20,140 nucleotides of DNA from Bog-473 sp052148295 (GCA_052148295.1 JBKQIP010000078.1:1-20140), one strand, 5' to 3'; counted from the stretch's first letter, positions 1 through 7,655 are shown. Numbers and translations: made by a program. The notes: a model not told the origin generated them from the letters alone.

Positions 1-1569
1 ATCGCGTTCCCGGGATTCCTGCGCGCCTACGTCGAAGGCGAGGACGACCCGGAGGCCGAGTTGGCCGACCGCGAGGTCGTGCTGCCGGCGCTGGCCGCGG
101 GCGACGTGGTCGAGGGCAGCGCGTTCGAGCCGGGCTCGCACACCACGCAGCCGCCGGCCCGCTACACCGAGGCCTCGCTCGTCAAGGCCATGGAGGAGCT
201 CGGTGTGGGGCGCCCGTCCACCTACGCCAGCGTCATCGCCACCATCCTCGACCGCGGCTACGTGTGGAAGAAGGGGACGGCGCTCGTCCCGAGCTTCACC
301 GCCTTCGCCGTGGTGGGCCTACTCGAGCGCTACTTCGGCAACCTGGTCGACTACGGCTTCACGGCCAGCATGGAGGATGACCTCGACGAGATCGCCTCGG
401 GGCGCGAGGAGGCCCTGCCCTGGCTCTCGCGCTTCTACTTCGGCACGTCGGATCCGGCCGCGGGCGCCGCCGGGGCCGCCGGGCCCGGCCGGTCCGAGGG
501 GATGCCGGCGTCCGGCGACCACGACACCAACGGCGGGCGGATGGGATTGAAGGCGAGCGTGGCGGCGCATCTCGGTGAGATCGACGCCCGGGAGGTCAAC
601 TCCATCCCGATCGGCGCCGACGCCGACGGCACCTCCATCGTGGCCCGGGTGGGGCGCTACGGGCCCTACCTCCAGCGGGGTGAGGACCGGGCCTCGCTGC
701 CCGACGACCTGGCCCCCGACGAGCTGACCGTGGCCCGGGCCGAGGAGCTCCTGGCCGCCCCCTCCCAGGACCGGGTGCTCGGCACCGATCCCGATTCGGG
801 ACTCGAGGTCCGGCTCAAGGCCGGGCGCTTCGGCCCCTACGTGCAGGTGGGCGAGGTGGGTGAGGGCGCCTCCAAGCCGCGGACGTCCTCGTTGTTCTCG
901 ACCATGGATCCGGCCACGCTCACGCTCGAACAGGGGCTCGAGCTCCTGCGCATCCCGCGCACGGTGGGCCGCGACCCGCAGAGCGGCGACGAGGTGGTGG
1001 CCCACAACGGCAAGTTCGGGCCCTATCTCAAGCGGGGGAGCGACACCCGGAGCCTGGCCAGCGAGGATCAGCTGCTGACCGTGACCCTCGAGGAGGCCCA
1101 GGCCCTCTTCGCCCAGCCCAAGCAGCGACGCGGCCGTACGGCGGCGGCACCGCTACGCGAGCTGGGCGCCGACCCGGCCACCCAGCTGCCGGTGGTGGTC
1201 AAGGAGGGTCGGTTCGGGCCGTACGTGACCGACGGCACGACCAACGCCTCCCTGCGCAAGGGCGACGACGTCGGGTCGATCACCATCGACCGGGCCGCGG
1301 AGCTCCTGGCCGAACGGCGGGCGGCCGGTCCGTCGCGCCAGAAGAAGGCCGGCGGGGTCAAGAAGGCGGCCAAGAAGGGCACGGGGGCCAAGAAGGGCGC
1401 GGGGGCCAAGAAGGGCGCGGGGGCCAAGAAGGGCACGGGGGCCAAGAAGGGCACGGCCACGAAGGCGGCCGGGGCCGAGCAGGCGCAGGGAGTGAAGAAG
1501 GCGAAGGGCGTGAAGAAGGCCGCCACCGGGACGGCGGAGGAAAAGGCTGCGCCGATCGAATCGACGTGA
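1..1569 (+). CDS. topA: DNA topoisomerase I, C-terminal part (5' end outside window)
   Basis: Type IA topoisomerase that relaxes negatively supercoiled DNA. The reading frame is open from base 1, so the TOPRIM domain and active-site tyrosine lie upstream of the window. Visible are the family core segment GRPSTYASVIATILDRGYV (about bases 208-264), then four C-terminal repeats each carrying a G-[RK]-[YF]-GPY core at about bases 634-681, 802-852, 988-1038 and 1186-1236. A lysine/alanine/glycine tail follows from about base 1339 to the stop. Repeats plus basic tail is the arrangement known from mycobacterial TopA, where the tail helps DNA binding and processivity. The stop overlaps the GTG start of tmk (GTGA), so the genes are probably translated in a coupled way. 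Identity is certain; only the fragment is seen. Confidence 0.96.
   Translation: MAFPGFLRAYVEGEDDPEAELADREVVLPALAAGDVVEGSAFEPGSHTTQPPARYTEASLVKAMEELGVGRPSTYASVIATILDRGYVWKKGTALVPSFTAFAVVGLLERYFGNLVDYGFTASMEDDLDEIASGREEALPWLSRFYFGTSDPAAGAAGAAGPGRSEGMPASGDHDTNGGRMGLKASVAAHLGEIDAREVNSIPIGADADGTSIVARVGRYGPYLQRGEDRASLPDDLAPDELTVARAEELLAAPSQDRVLGTDPDSGLEVRLKAGRFGPYVQVGEVGEGASKPRTSSLFSTMDPATLTLEQGLELLRIPRTVGRDPQSGDEVVAHNGKFGPYLKRGSDTRSLASEDQLLTVTLEEAQALFAQPKQRRGRTAAAPLRELGADPATQLPVVVKEGRFGPYVTDGTTNASLRKGDDVGSITIDRAAELLAERRAAGPSRQKKAGGVKKAAKKGTGAKKGAGAKKGAGAKKGTGAKKGTATKAAGAEQAQGVKKAKGVKKAATGTAEEKAAPIEST
1372..1458 (+). repeat. 18-bp tandem repeat encoding the TopA basic tail
   Basis: Four full units of 18 bp (1372-1389, 1390-1407, 1408-1425, 1426-1443) and a partial fifth, each beginning AAGAAGGGC and encoding KKG[TA]GA. 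Units differ only at one G/A position (Ala or Thr codon). In-frame repeats like this can expand or contract without breaking the gene. Confidence 0.9.
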
Positions 1570-2195
1570 CGGCGGCGCCGGGACGCCTGCTCGCCCTCGA
1601 GGGGATCGACGGGTGCGGCAAGTCGACCCAGGCCCGGGCCCTCGCCGTTCTCCTGGGGGCTCGGCTCACCCACGAGCCCGGGGCCACGGAGCTCGGCGCC
1701 GCCTTGCGCCAACTCCTACTGGCCCCCGACGCGCCACCCCCGTCGCCGCGGGCCGAGGCCCTCCTCATGGTGGCCGATCGAGCCGAGCACGTGGCCCGCG
1801 TGGTGGCCCCCGCCCTGGCCGCCGGCGAGTGGGTGGTCAGCGATCGCTTCTCGGGGTCGACGATGGCGTATCAAGGCTACGGGCGTGGGCTGCCGCTCGA
1901 GGAGCTGGCGCGCCTGGTGTCCTGGGCCACGGCGGGTCTGGCCCCCGACCTCTCGATCCTGGTCGACGTGCCGGTCGAGGTGGCGCAGGCCCGCCTGGCA
2001 CAGAGCGCCCCCGACCGGCTGGAGCGATTGGGCCCCGCGTTCGCCCAACGGGTGCGTGACGGCTTCCTGGCCCTGGCCGGTGACGACGATGAGCGCTGGG
2101 TGGTCGTCGACGGCACCGCGGACGCGGACGAGCTGACGGCCCGTATCGCGGCGGTGGTGCACCGGCGCCTGGGCGACCCGGGAGCGGCCCGGTGA
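1566..2195 (+). CDS. tmk: Thymidylate kinase
   Basis: Phosphorylates dTMP to dTDP with ATP in the cytoplasm, an essential step of dTTP synthesis. The 209-residue product has the usual family length. The P-loop GIDGCGKST lies at residues 13-21, the DR-x-(S)-GS motif followed by AYQGYGRGL is near residues 97-113, and a LID-like segment DRLERLG is near 150. The start is a GTG overlapping the topA stop, and the stop overlaps the holB GTG start (GTGA), so topA-tmk-holB looks like one replication/nucleotide operon. Nothing unusual is seen in the sequence. Confidence 0.95.
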   Translation: MTAAPGRLLALEGIDGCGKSTQARALAVLLGARLTHEPGATELGAALRQLLLAPDAPPPSPRAEALLMVADRAEHVARVVAPALAAGEWVVSDRFSGSTMAYQGYGRGLPLEELARLVSWATAGLAPDLSILVDVPVEVAQARLAQSAPDRLERLGPAFAQRVRDGFLALAGDDDERWVVVDGTADADELTARIAAVVHRRLGDPGAAR

Positions 2196-3283
2196 GCGAG
2201 GACCCGCCCGCCCGGTCCCTCTTCGATGAGGTGGTGGGGCAGGAAGAGGCGATCGCCGCGCTCCGCGCCAGTGCGGCCGCTCCCGTCCACGCCTACCTGT
2301 TCCGCGGCGCCGCCGGGAACGGAGCGCTGGCGGCGGCCCATGGGTTCGCCGCCGCGTTGCTCTGCCCCGAGGGAGGATGCGGTCACTGCGTCACCTGCCG
2401 CATGGCCCTGGCCGGCACCGATCCCGATCTTCATGTCGTGCGCCGCAGCGGGGCCGCGCTCAGCGTCGACGACGTCCGGCGCCTGGTCGGGCTGGCGCAG
2501 CGGCATCCGCTCCAGGCGGCCCGCCAGCTGATCGTGGTGACCGACGTGCATCTCGGCGGTCGGGCCGCCCCGGCCCTGCTCAAGACCCTGGAGGAACCTC
2601 CGGGCGCCACCGTCTTCGTCCTCCTGGCCGACGACGTCACCCCCGAGCTGGCCACGGTGGCCAGCCGCTGCGTCGAGATCCCGTTCCCCCCGGTCCCCCG
2701 GGCCACCCTGGTGCGGTGGCTGACGGCGCGCGGGGTGGGTGACGACCTGGCCGCCGTGGTGGCCGACAGCAGCGGGGGGAGCCCGGCGCGCGCCCGGGTG
2801 ATGGTCGACGATCCCGAGGTGGCGGCGCGGGCGGACCTGTGGTCGTCGGTGCCCGATCGGCTGACCGGCTCCGGGGCGGAGGCCGCCGTTCTGGCCGGGC
2901 AGCTGCTGGCGTCGACCGACCGGGCCGTCGAGCCGCTGCGGGCGGCCCACGCCGCCGAGATGGGGCGCCTGACCGATGAGGCCAAGGAGATGGGCCTGCG
3001 GGGATTGCCGGGACGCAAGGAGATCGCCGACCACCACCAACGCGAGGAGCGTCGCTGGCGCACCGACGCGCTGCGGGCGGGGCTCAGCGTGCTGGCCCGG
3101 GCGTACCGGGACCGGGCCGTGGCCGGGTCGGTGCCGCGCACCCCGGCCGACGATGCGCAGGTGCGGGCGGCCGTGCAGGCGGTCAGCCTCATCACCGAGG
3201 TCGCACAGGCTCTGCCCCGCAATCCACAGGAATCCTTGCTGGTCCAGGCGCTGCTGGTCCGGCTGGACCGGCTGGAGGTCTGA
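2192..3283 (+). CDS. holB: DNA polymerase III subunit delta' (clamp loader)
   Basis: Delta' is the rigid stator subunit of the clamp-loader complex that places the beta clamp on DNA. The 363-residue product opens with FDEVVGQEEAI, typical of AAA+ clamp-loader subunits. The Walker A position reads GAAGNGALA and lacks the lysine, as expected for a delta' subunit that does not hydrolyse ATP. A four-cysteine zinc module is present (C58, C63, C66, C69), then TLEEPPGATVFVLL and the SRC motif at residues 158-160, which acts as arginine finger in trans. The C-terminal half is a less conserved helical collar domain. The degenerate Walker A separates it from DnaX (gamma/tau). Coupled to tmk by a 4-bp overlap. 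Confidence 0.93.
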   Translation: MSEDPPARSLFDEVVGQEEAIAALRASAAAPVHAYLFRGAAGNGALAAAHGFAAALLCPEGGCGHCVTCRMALAGTDPDLHVVRRSGAALSVDDVRRLVGLAQRHPLQAARQLIVVTDVHLGGRAAPALLKTLEEPPGATVFVLLADDVTPELATVASRCVEIPFPPVPRATLVRWLTARGVGDDLAAVVADSSGGSPARARVMVDDPEVAARADLWSSVPDRLTGSGAEAAVLAGQLLASTDRAVEPLRAAHAAEMGRLTDEAKEMGLRGLPGRKEIADHHQREERRWRTDALRAGLSVLARAYRDRAVAGSVPRTPADDAQVRAAVQAVSLITEVAQALPRNPQESLLVQALLVRLDRLEV

Positions 3284-3284
3284 A

Positions 3285-3331
3285 GGGGCGGGGCTGGCCG
3301 GAGGCGGCGGACGGCTGGGAAGGACCGCCCC
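3285..3331 (+). terminator. Possible weak terminator behind holB
   Basis: Arms GGGGCGG (3285-3291) and CCGCCCC (3325-3331) can pair around a 33-nt loop that itself holds a smaller GGACC/GGTCC hairpin overlapping the right arm. There is no T-run. It is the only candidate for ending the topA-tmk-holB transcript before the tRNA gene. Confidence 0.25.
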
Positions 3332-3342
3332 TGGTCCGCGCC

Positions 3343-3348
3343 TACGAT
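3343..3348 (+). promoter_or_regulatory. Possible -10 element for tRNA-Thr
   Basis: TACGAT about 59 nt before the tRNA 5' end fits an actinobacterial -10 (TANNNT). No convincing -35 was found, so this is only a candidate. Confidence 0.25.
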
Positions 3349-3406
3349 TGTCCCGCCTCGCCCGGCCGGGACGCCGACCTCGGATTCCGGCTCGTCGGGG
3401 AGGCGT

Positions 3407-3482
3407 GCCTGGGTAGCTCAGTCGGTAGAGCAGCGCACTCGTAATGCGCAGGTCAGGAGTTCGAATCTCCTCTCAGGCTCCA
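3407..3482 (+). tRNA. tRNA-Thr (anticodon CGT)
   Basis: A complete 76-nt cloverleaf was folded by hand. The acceptor stem GCCTGGG (3407-3413) pairs with CTCAGGC (3472-3478) with one G-T wobble. The D stem is GCTC/GAGC, the anticodon stem GCGCA/TGCGC, and the anticodon loop CTCGTAA (3438-3444) places CGT at 3440-3442. The variable loop is 5 nt, and the T stem AGGAG/CTCCT encloses TTCGAAT. The discriminator is T and CCA is encoded (3480-3482). It reads the threonine codon ACG. Confidence 0.96.
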
Positions 3483-3560
3483 GGCCAGGCTCCAGGCCAG
3501 GCTCCGGGTCACGACTCCAGATCAGGCTCCGGGTCACGACTCCAGGTCAGGCTCCGGGTC
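3474..3560 (+). repeat. Tandem repeats starting inside the tRNA-Thr 3' end
   Basis: CAGGCTCC, which forms the last bases of the tRNA, recurs at 3474, 3486, 3498, 3523 and 3548. The first two units have a 12-bp period (CAGGCTCCAGGC at 3474-3485 and 3486-3497). The later copies have a 25-bp period in which CAGGCTCCGGGTC is followed by ACGACTCCAG and a two-base joint; the 3548 copy is incomplete after CAGGCTCCGGGTCA. The array begins within the mature tRNA sequence and runs into the accessory region, so it may be a scar of local duplication or of integration at the tRNA end. Confidence 0.85.
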
Positions 3561-3646
3561 ATGAGCGGCCTGACCCCTCAAGTTGGCACTGTGCCTTCGG
3601 GTAGGGATCCCAACCGATAGCTCGACGTATCGGGGCGACCCGTTCG

Positions 3647-3682
3647 CCCACCTCAGCGTCCGATCCACGACGCCGAGGTGGG
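3647..3682 (-). terminator. Strong hairpin directly behind the 3683-4225 gene
   Basis: Arms 3647-3660 and 3669-3682 form a 14-bp stem with a single A/C mismatch around an 8-nt loop (CGATCCAC). The right arm touches the TAG stop of the - strand gene. No T-run follows on either strand, as is common for terminators in high-GC actinobacteria. It could also stop + strand transcription coming from the tRNA. Confidence 0.6.
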
Positions 3683-4225
3683 CTACGTCATCGCCGTGAC
3701 TTCCTTCGCCAGCTGGAGGTACTTCGCGCCTGCGTTGTTCATGTCCACGCCGGCCTGGGTCATCTGAGCGCCGCTCTGGTTGTCGATGCCGGAAATGCAC
3801 AGCTGTGCCGCGTTCTTGAGCTGGACCAAGATGCCCGACCACGTCGGCTCGAGCGTCCCGTCGGGCATGGGCGGGTTGCCCTGAGCCATTGCGACATCGG
3901 TCGCCAGCCGCTCGCAGTCACCGCGGATCGTGGGCAGGCCGACGCTCGCCGTATTGGCGTCGAGATTGACCTTCGCCGCGTCGTGGGACACCTGCATGTA
4001 GTTGGCGCCGTAGCGGGCGAACCACGTCCCCATTGCGCTCGATCCACCCGAGCCACTCGAGCCGTTCAGAGCGTTCGCAGCCCACGTGCCGCCGAGCGTG
4101 CCCAGAAGGCATGCAACGAAGATGACGATGAGCCGCTTGGGCGTGAGCTTCCGCTTGGAGGGGGAAGTCTCGGAGCCTGTGGGCACGCCCGGCACGCCCA
4201 CTGAAGCCTGGTTGAGTTCCGTCAT
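3683..4225 (-). CDS. Hypothetical single-pass membrane-anchored protein
   Basis: The 180-residue product is not a family I recognise. It has a hydrophilic N-terminus with a basic patch (SKRKLTPKR, about residues 23-31), one transmembrane helix or uncleaved signal anchor (LIVIFVACLLGTLGGTWAA, about 32-50), a Gly/Ser linker, and a roughly 115-residue domain likely outside the membrane. That domain has two cysteines (in GDCERLA and AQLCISG) that could form a disulfide, and is rich in Asn, Gln and Ala with amphipathic helices. The ATG start is supported by AGGGAGG about 7 nt upstream. The gene stands alone on the - strand and ends exactly at a strong hairpin. GC content looks lower than in the topA-holB block. 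Existence of the gene is likely, its function unknown. Confidence 0.75.
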   Translation of the reverse strand: MTELNQASVGVPGVPTGSETSPSKRKLTPKRLIVIFVACLLGTLGGTWAANALNGSSGSGGSSAMGTWFARYGANYMQVSHDAAKVNLDANTASVGLPTIRGDCERLATDVAMAQGNPPMPDGTLEPTWSGILVQLKNAAQLCISGIDNQSGAQMTQAGVDMNNAGAKYLQLAKEVTAMT

Positions 4226-4297
4226 TTCGAGCCTCCCTCCGTCTTTGTCGCGTTCATCCGGAGATCTTCAATGAGGTCACTCGGATGTTCTTGAGCA

Positions 4298-4327
4298 CGG
4301 TAAACCTGCGCGGTAACGCGTCGGTAA
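4298..4327. repeat. Three closely spaced CGGTAA copies (TTACCG on - strand)
   Basis: CGGTAA begins at 4298, 4311 and 4322, on one face and about one helical turn apart, upstream of the - strand gene starting at 4225. The copies at 4298 and 4322 extend to CGGTAAA. They could be binding sites for a regulator, but six bases repeated three times is weak evidence. Confidence 0.35.
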
Positions 4328-4417
4328 AGCGGCGCAAGGGAGACAAAACCCGATAGGGCGAGTGTGCCCCACCGACGGACGCGCACCGTAGGGCTCGGGC
4401 CGACAACAAGACAGGAC

Positions 4418-4932
4418 TCACCGAGAATCGGAGAAGCGGTGTGACCTGATCCACGGGCGAGACCCGGAACCTCGAATCAGTACACGAACTTCGAATTGGC
4501 TGGGCCCAATCGCGTCGGGCTCATGGGGTTCGTCTACCCAGGCACTGACGAGCGGCAGGCAGAACAGCTCCGTGTCGCCAGCGCGTGCCCACATGAAGTC
4601 GGATGTACGTCCCGCCATGGCAAGGGCCACATAGGGATCATCGAAGTACAGGTGTGCCTTCCGCTGTGCGCCTATCTCGTCGCGGGTATCCGTACCCAGA
4701 ATCAGATCGTCGAGATCTGAGATGGCTGCTGCTGCGAAGCCGGTCGGGGTGTAGGTGGCCACGGCGGACTGAACGGCCTCGACGTCGTCGCGAGTGGATG
4801 AGACCCGATGAGACCGATCGGGGCGGATGCGGCGGGTGGGATCCCGAAGACATTCGAGGCCTGAAGGTCGAGGTTGCTCTCCACTTTCCACGCGGCGAGC
4901 ACGGCACTCTCAATGGTCTCTGAGTGCTCCAG
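4418..4932 (-). pseudogene. Serpin-like C-terminal remnant, frameshifted and truncated
   Basis: Two overlapping reading frames together spell the end of a serpin-like protein. The first (4932 to about 4796) reads AAWKVESNLDLQASNVFGI, resembling the serpin segment 'lP-f-ie--yDL---L--LGi'. The second (about 4800 to 4418) reads AVQSAVATYTPTGFAAAA, resembling the serpin hinge 'v-ka-v-v-EeGteAAA-T', then FDDPYVALA and LPLVSAWVDEP, resembling the closing 'drPF-f-i ... lFmGrv-dP'. The frames switch near 4795-4805, and the first is closed upstream by a TGA at 4933-4935, so the N-terminal two thirds are missing. The order of segments matches the serpin fold. Assignment is by remembered family pattern, not by search. 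No intact gene lies between 4226 and 5031. Confidence 0.5.
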
Positions 4933-5031
4933 TCACCTCGGCAACCACCCCGTGTTCCGTGATGTCCCAGCAATGGCCGCTGCCCAGAGGGAGCTCGTCT
5001 TTTGTTGGGCGAGACTCGGGAGACCGGCTGG

Positions 5032-6255
5032 TCAGAGCCGCCGAAGGGTGAGCGCGCGCCAGACCCGGCGCCCGATGACGAACAAGGCCCCGAGACACAA
5101 AGCGACGAAGAGCAGGGGACCGCCGATTCGGATCAATCCCTCGACACCGGCGACGAAGCCGTGAACCGAGCTGTCCCAAGCCTGGTCCAGGCCAGACGGC
5201 TTGCCCGGCTGGGGTGGCGGGGTTCTGTGAGCCCGCTCTTGGAGCGAGACCGAGAGGCTGGCATAGCTGATCTCGGCGTTGAGCACGTTCGCCTGGCCCT
5301 GCAGCTGTTGGATCTGCGAGTTGATGGTGTCGAGCTGGGCCTGGACGCTCAATATGTCCCCGATGGACGTGGCCTGAGTCATGATCGTCAGGTACTGCTG
5401 TCGGGATGCCTCCAGGGCCGTGATCTGAGACTGGAGGTCGCTCACCTGGCTGGTCACGTCTTGGGCGTTGGTGGAGAGCGACCGGACGGTCCCGAGCTTC
5501 TGCGCTGCAGCCACGACCGCGCCGAAGTCGGCATTGGGTACCCGCAGCGTCGCGGTCGCCGTGGCCGTTCCCCCCGACGTGGAGGTCTGGGAGGCCGAGA
5601 CGTACCCGCCGTCGCCCCCTGCCAACTGGGCCAGCGAGTCCATGGCGGCGCCGAGGGAGCCCTGGCGGACCAGCAGGCTCAACGACCCTGTTTCGACGAC
5701 CTGGGCCGGCTGGCCCACGCTGCCCTTGGGCAGGGCGGGGACGTTGGACCCGGTGGCGGTGGAAGGCGTCACTGACCGGCCGGCGCTGAAATGTCCGGAC
5801 GCACCTGCGACGGCTCCGGCGGAAGGTCCCCCGGCAACCCCCGGGGCGGCAGCCCGCCCGGTGGTCGGCCGAGCCGGCGTTTGGATGCCCACCGACGCCC
5901 GGTGACCGACCGCCAGGCTGCGGCTCGGTCCGCCGCCATGGTCGGCAAGGGCCGCGCCGAAAGCCCCCAGGGCGACGAGGACCACGCAGGCCGCAACGCT
6001 CAGCCGGCGCAGCGTTCGGTGCCCGTCGGTCGCCGCGGCCCCACCTGCTGGGATCACCTCCGGATCGTCGCCGTCGATGGAGGCGCCGATGCCCGCACTG
6101 TCCGCGGTCCCGTCAGGTGCCTCGTTCCCGCGGCCGTCATGAGAGAGACGTCGTGCGACTGCCAGGATCCGCTCCGGGCCGTCGACGGGAACCTCGATCT
6201 CGTCGGCCGCCTCGTTCAGCGCGTGCCGCAGCATGTCTTCATCGATCAGGGTCAT
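5032..6255 (-). CDS. DUF4349 membrane protein, probable partner/anti-sigma of the ECF sigma factor
   Basis: The 407-residue product has a likely cytoplasmic N-terminus (1-82), a first TM helix (about 84-104), a long Pro/Ala/Gly/Ser-rich linker (about 106-185), a DUF4349-type domain (about 185-395) and a final TM helix (about 378-395) with a basic tail. The DUF4349 part shows the usual layout: a beta region with LRVPNADFGAVVAAAQKLG, then a coiled coil (about 262-330). Its ATG overlaps the stop of the ECF sigma gene (ATGA), so the two are made together. This position and topology are those of a membrane anti-sigma factor, but the N-terminal segment lacks the zinc HxxxCxxC motif of ZAS-type anti-sigma factors. 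The anti-sigma role is inferred; the DUF4349 call is by pattern. Confidence 0.85.
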   Translation of the reverse strand: MTLIDEDMLRHALNEAADEIEVPVDGPERILAVARRLSHDGRGNEAPDGTADSAGIGASIDGDDPEVIPAGGAAATDGHRTLRRLSVAACVVLVALGAFGAALADHGGGPSRSLAVGHRASVGIQTPARPTTGRAAAPGVAGGPSAGAVAGASGHFSAGRSVTPSTATGSNVPALPKGSVGQPAQVVETGSLSLLVRQGSLGAAMDSLAQLAGGDGGYVSASQTSTSGGTATATATLRVPNADFGAVVAAAQKLGTVRSLSTNAQDVTSQVSDLQSQITALEASRQQYLTIMTQATSIGDILSVQAQLDTINSQIQQLQGQANVLNAEISYASLSVSLQERAHRTPPPQPGKPSGLDQAWDSSVHGFVAGVEGLIRIGGPLLFVALCLGALFVIGRRVWRALTLRRL

Positions 6256-6827
6256 CGTGCGGCCTCCTGCGTGTCTGGGGTGTCCCCGGCGGGCCGGGTG
6301 CCCTCGCGTTCGCCGAGCGCTCGCAGGCCGGGCATCTGTGCCAGCCGACCCCGGGCCTCGTGAAGTCGCGACTTGACCGTCCCGGGTCTGCGGCCGATGG
6401 CTCGGGCGATGTCCCGTTCGGACAGATCGGCGTAGTACCGCAGGACCACAACCGTCCGGAGGTGGAGCGGTAACTCGAGGAGCGCTTGGTGAACGGATTC
6501 AGCGCGTTCGTTGCCTATCGCCATCTGGGCAGGGTCGGGCTCCGGACTGGCCACACCGTCGAGCGCCGATTCGTGGCCTCGGCGGTCGCGCCGGGGAATC
6601 TCCTGGCGGAGCTTGGAATGGCAGCTGTTCACCACCACCCGGTAGAGCCAGGGCGTGGCCTGGGAAGCCGACTCGAGGGAGCGGCGGAAGCGCCACGCCC
6701 GCAGAAACGCCTCCTGGACGGCCTCCTCGGCGTCGGACCGATTGCCGACGATGAGACAGGCCGTGCGGAAACATGCCTCATAGGAGGCCTCGATCCATGC
6801 GGCCAGTTGGTCCTCGTCCTCGGGCAC
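6252..6827 (-). CDS. ECF-type RNA polymerase sigma factor
   Basis: The 191-residue product directs RNA polymerase to its own promoter class. Region 2 is visible in YEACFRTACLIVGNRSDAEE through EAFLRAWRF and PWLYRVVVNSCHSKLR. Region 4 is visible in ALLELPLHLRTVVVLRYYAD followed by the helix-turn-helix LSERDIARAIGRRPGTVKSR. There is no extra C-terminal domain. The start is a GTG preceded by GGAGGGGG, and the stop overlaps the DUF4349 gene. An ECF-like promoter 32 nt upstream of the start suggests autoregulation. The ECF subgroup cannot be told from sequence reading alone. Confidence 0.93.
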   Translation of the reverse strand: MPEDEDQLAAWIEASYEACFRTACLIVGNRSDAEEAVQEAFLRAWRFRRSLESASQATPWLYRVVVNSCHSKLRQEIPRRDRRGHESALDGVASPEPDPAQMAIGNERAESVHQALLELPLHLRTVVVLRYYADLSERDIARAIGRRPGTVKSRLHEARGRLAQMPGLRALGEREGTRPAGDTPDTQEAAR

Positions 6828-6859
6828 GTGCCCCCTCCAGCGCCGGTTCCTACCTCAAT

Positions 6860-6884
6860 GACGCATGGAACCCTCCAAAGGTTC
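6860..6884 (-). promoter_or_regulatory. Candidate autoregulatory ECF promoter of the sigma/DUF4349 operon
   Basis: Read on the - strand, GAACC (6884-6880) is followed after 16 nt by CGTC (6863-6860), matching the common ECF pattern of an AAC-containing -35 and a CGTC/CGTT -10. The -10 lies 32 nt before the sigma start codon. The GAACC also forms an inverted repeat with a second copy on the other strand (6868-6872, 7-nt spacer). Confidence 0.5.
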
Positions 6885-7037
6885 GCAGTTGTGTGGCCCG
6901 AGGGGTGGTCGCGACACCGAGACCTCTCCCAACATCGGCCCAACATTTGAGCCGAACCGCCGTCGTACCCGCTCGGTATCACCCGATGCTCGCACTTCTC
7001 GCCGCCACCCGGAACGGGCGTACCTGATGCTCTTGAT

Positions 7038-7406
7038 TCAACTCCGGCCCTTCGGCCTCTCCCTTTTGCGTCGCCCCGCCCACAAGAGTCCTCGGACGGT
7101 CCAGCCGGTTGCCGCGGCGAGACCGACAATCTGCAGCGCGAACAAGCTCAACGCCGTGTCATAGAGCGGTTCGCCGCCGGGTGCGGTGACAAGCCAGGCG
7201 GCGGAGACGGCGACACTCGAGAGTCCGATGGCGAAGGCGATGAGGAGAACCAACGAAACTCTGTGAAGCGACTGGTGGACCGCAGGAGCCACATCGTCGC
7301 CGAGCGTGCCGGAGGCGGTGAGTATGAATCCGAGAAAGACCAGAAGCAACCCGGCCAACGTCGCAGAGGCCTCCAAGATTGCGGTCATGACATCTTGGTG
7401 GTTCAT
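7038..7406 (-). CDS. Small three-TM membrane protein, unknown function
   Basis: The 122-residue product has three hydrophobic helices: ATLAGLLLVFLGFILTASG (about 16-34), LVLLIAFAIGLSSVAVSAAW (about 52-71) and LFALQIVGLAAATGWTVRGL (about 88-107), then a basic tail (AGRRKRERPKGRS). The positive tail suggests a cytoplasmic C-terminus and hence a periplasmic/outside N-terminus. I do not recognise a named family. No clear ribosome binding site precedes the ATG; a second ATG at residue 7 is possible. It is divergent from the secreted protein at 7656, with about 250 bp of shared upstream DNA in which I see no clear promoter. Confidence 0.65.
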   Translation of the reverse strand: MNHQDVMTAILEASATLAGLLLVFLGFILTASGTLGDDVAPAVHQSLHRVSLVLLIAFAIGLSSVAVSAAWLVTAPGGEPLYDTALSLFALQIVGLAAATGWTVRGLLWAGRRKRERPKGRS

Positions 7407-7655
7407 GGCGCCACGTTTGCATAGAGGCAGTCGTCAGTCCATCAGACGAGCAGGTGTTTCACGTACCGATCGAAGGTGGCGACCGATGTTCCGTGTTCGG
7501 ATCGCAACAGACCCCGGATCCTGCGGTCACAGAGATTTCGCTTGTGCGCCGAGCGTCGTCGTGACACGGTTTCTTCGAGGGTGATGTGACCGGATTGCCA
7601 TTCGTGGGGAGCGTCGGCCCTCAGGGTGCTTCCCACCCGGATCGATTGGAGAACC

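Noticed and set aside
3474..3560. CRISPR array
   Set aside because: The period is only 12 and then 25 bp with no unique spacers between repeats, and no cas genes are visible.
4226..5031. Insertion sequence or transposase remnant in the gene-poor stretch
   Set aside because: No terminal inverted repeats, target duplications or transposase motifs were found; the recognisable coding trace is serpin-like.
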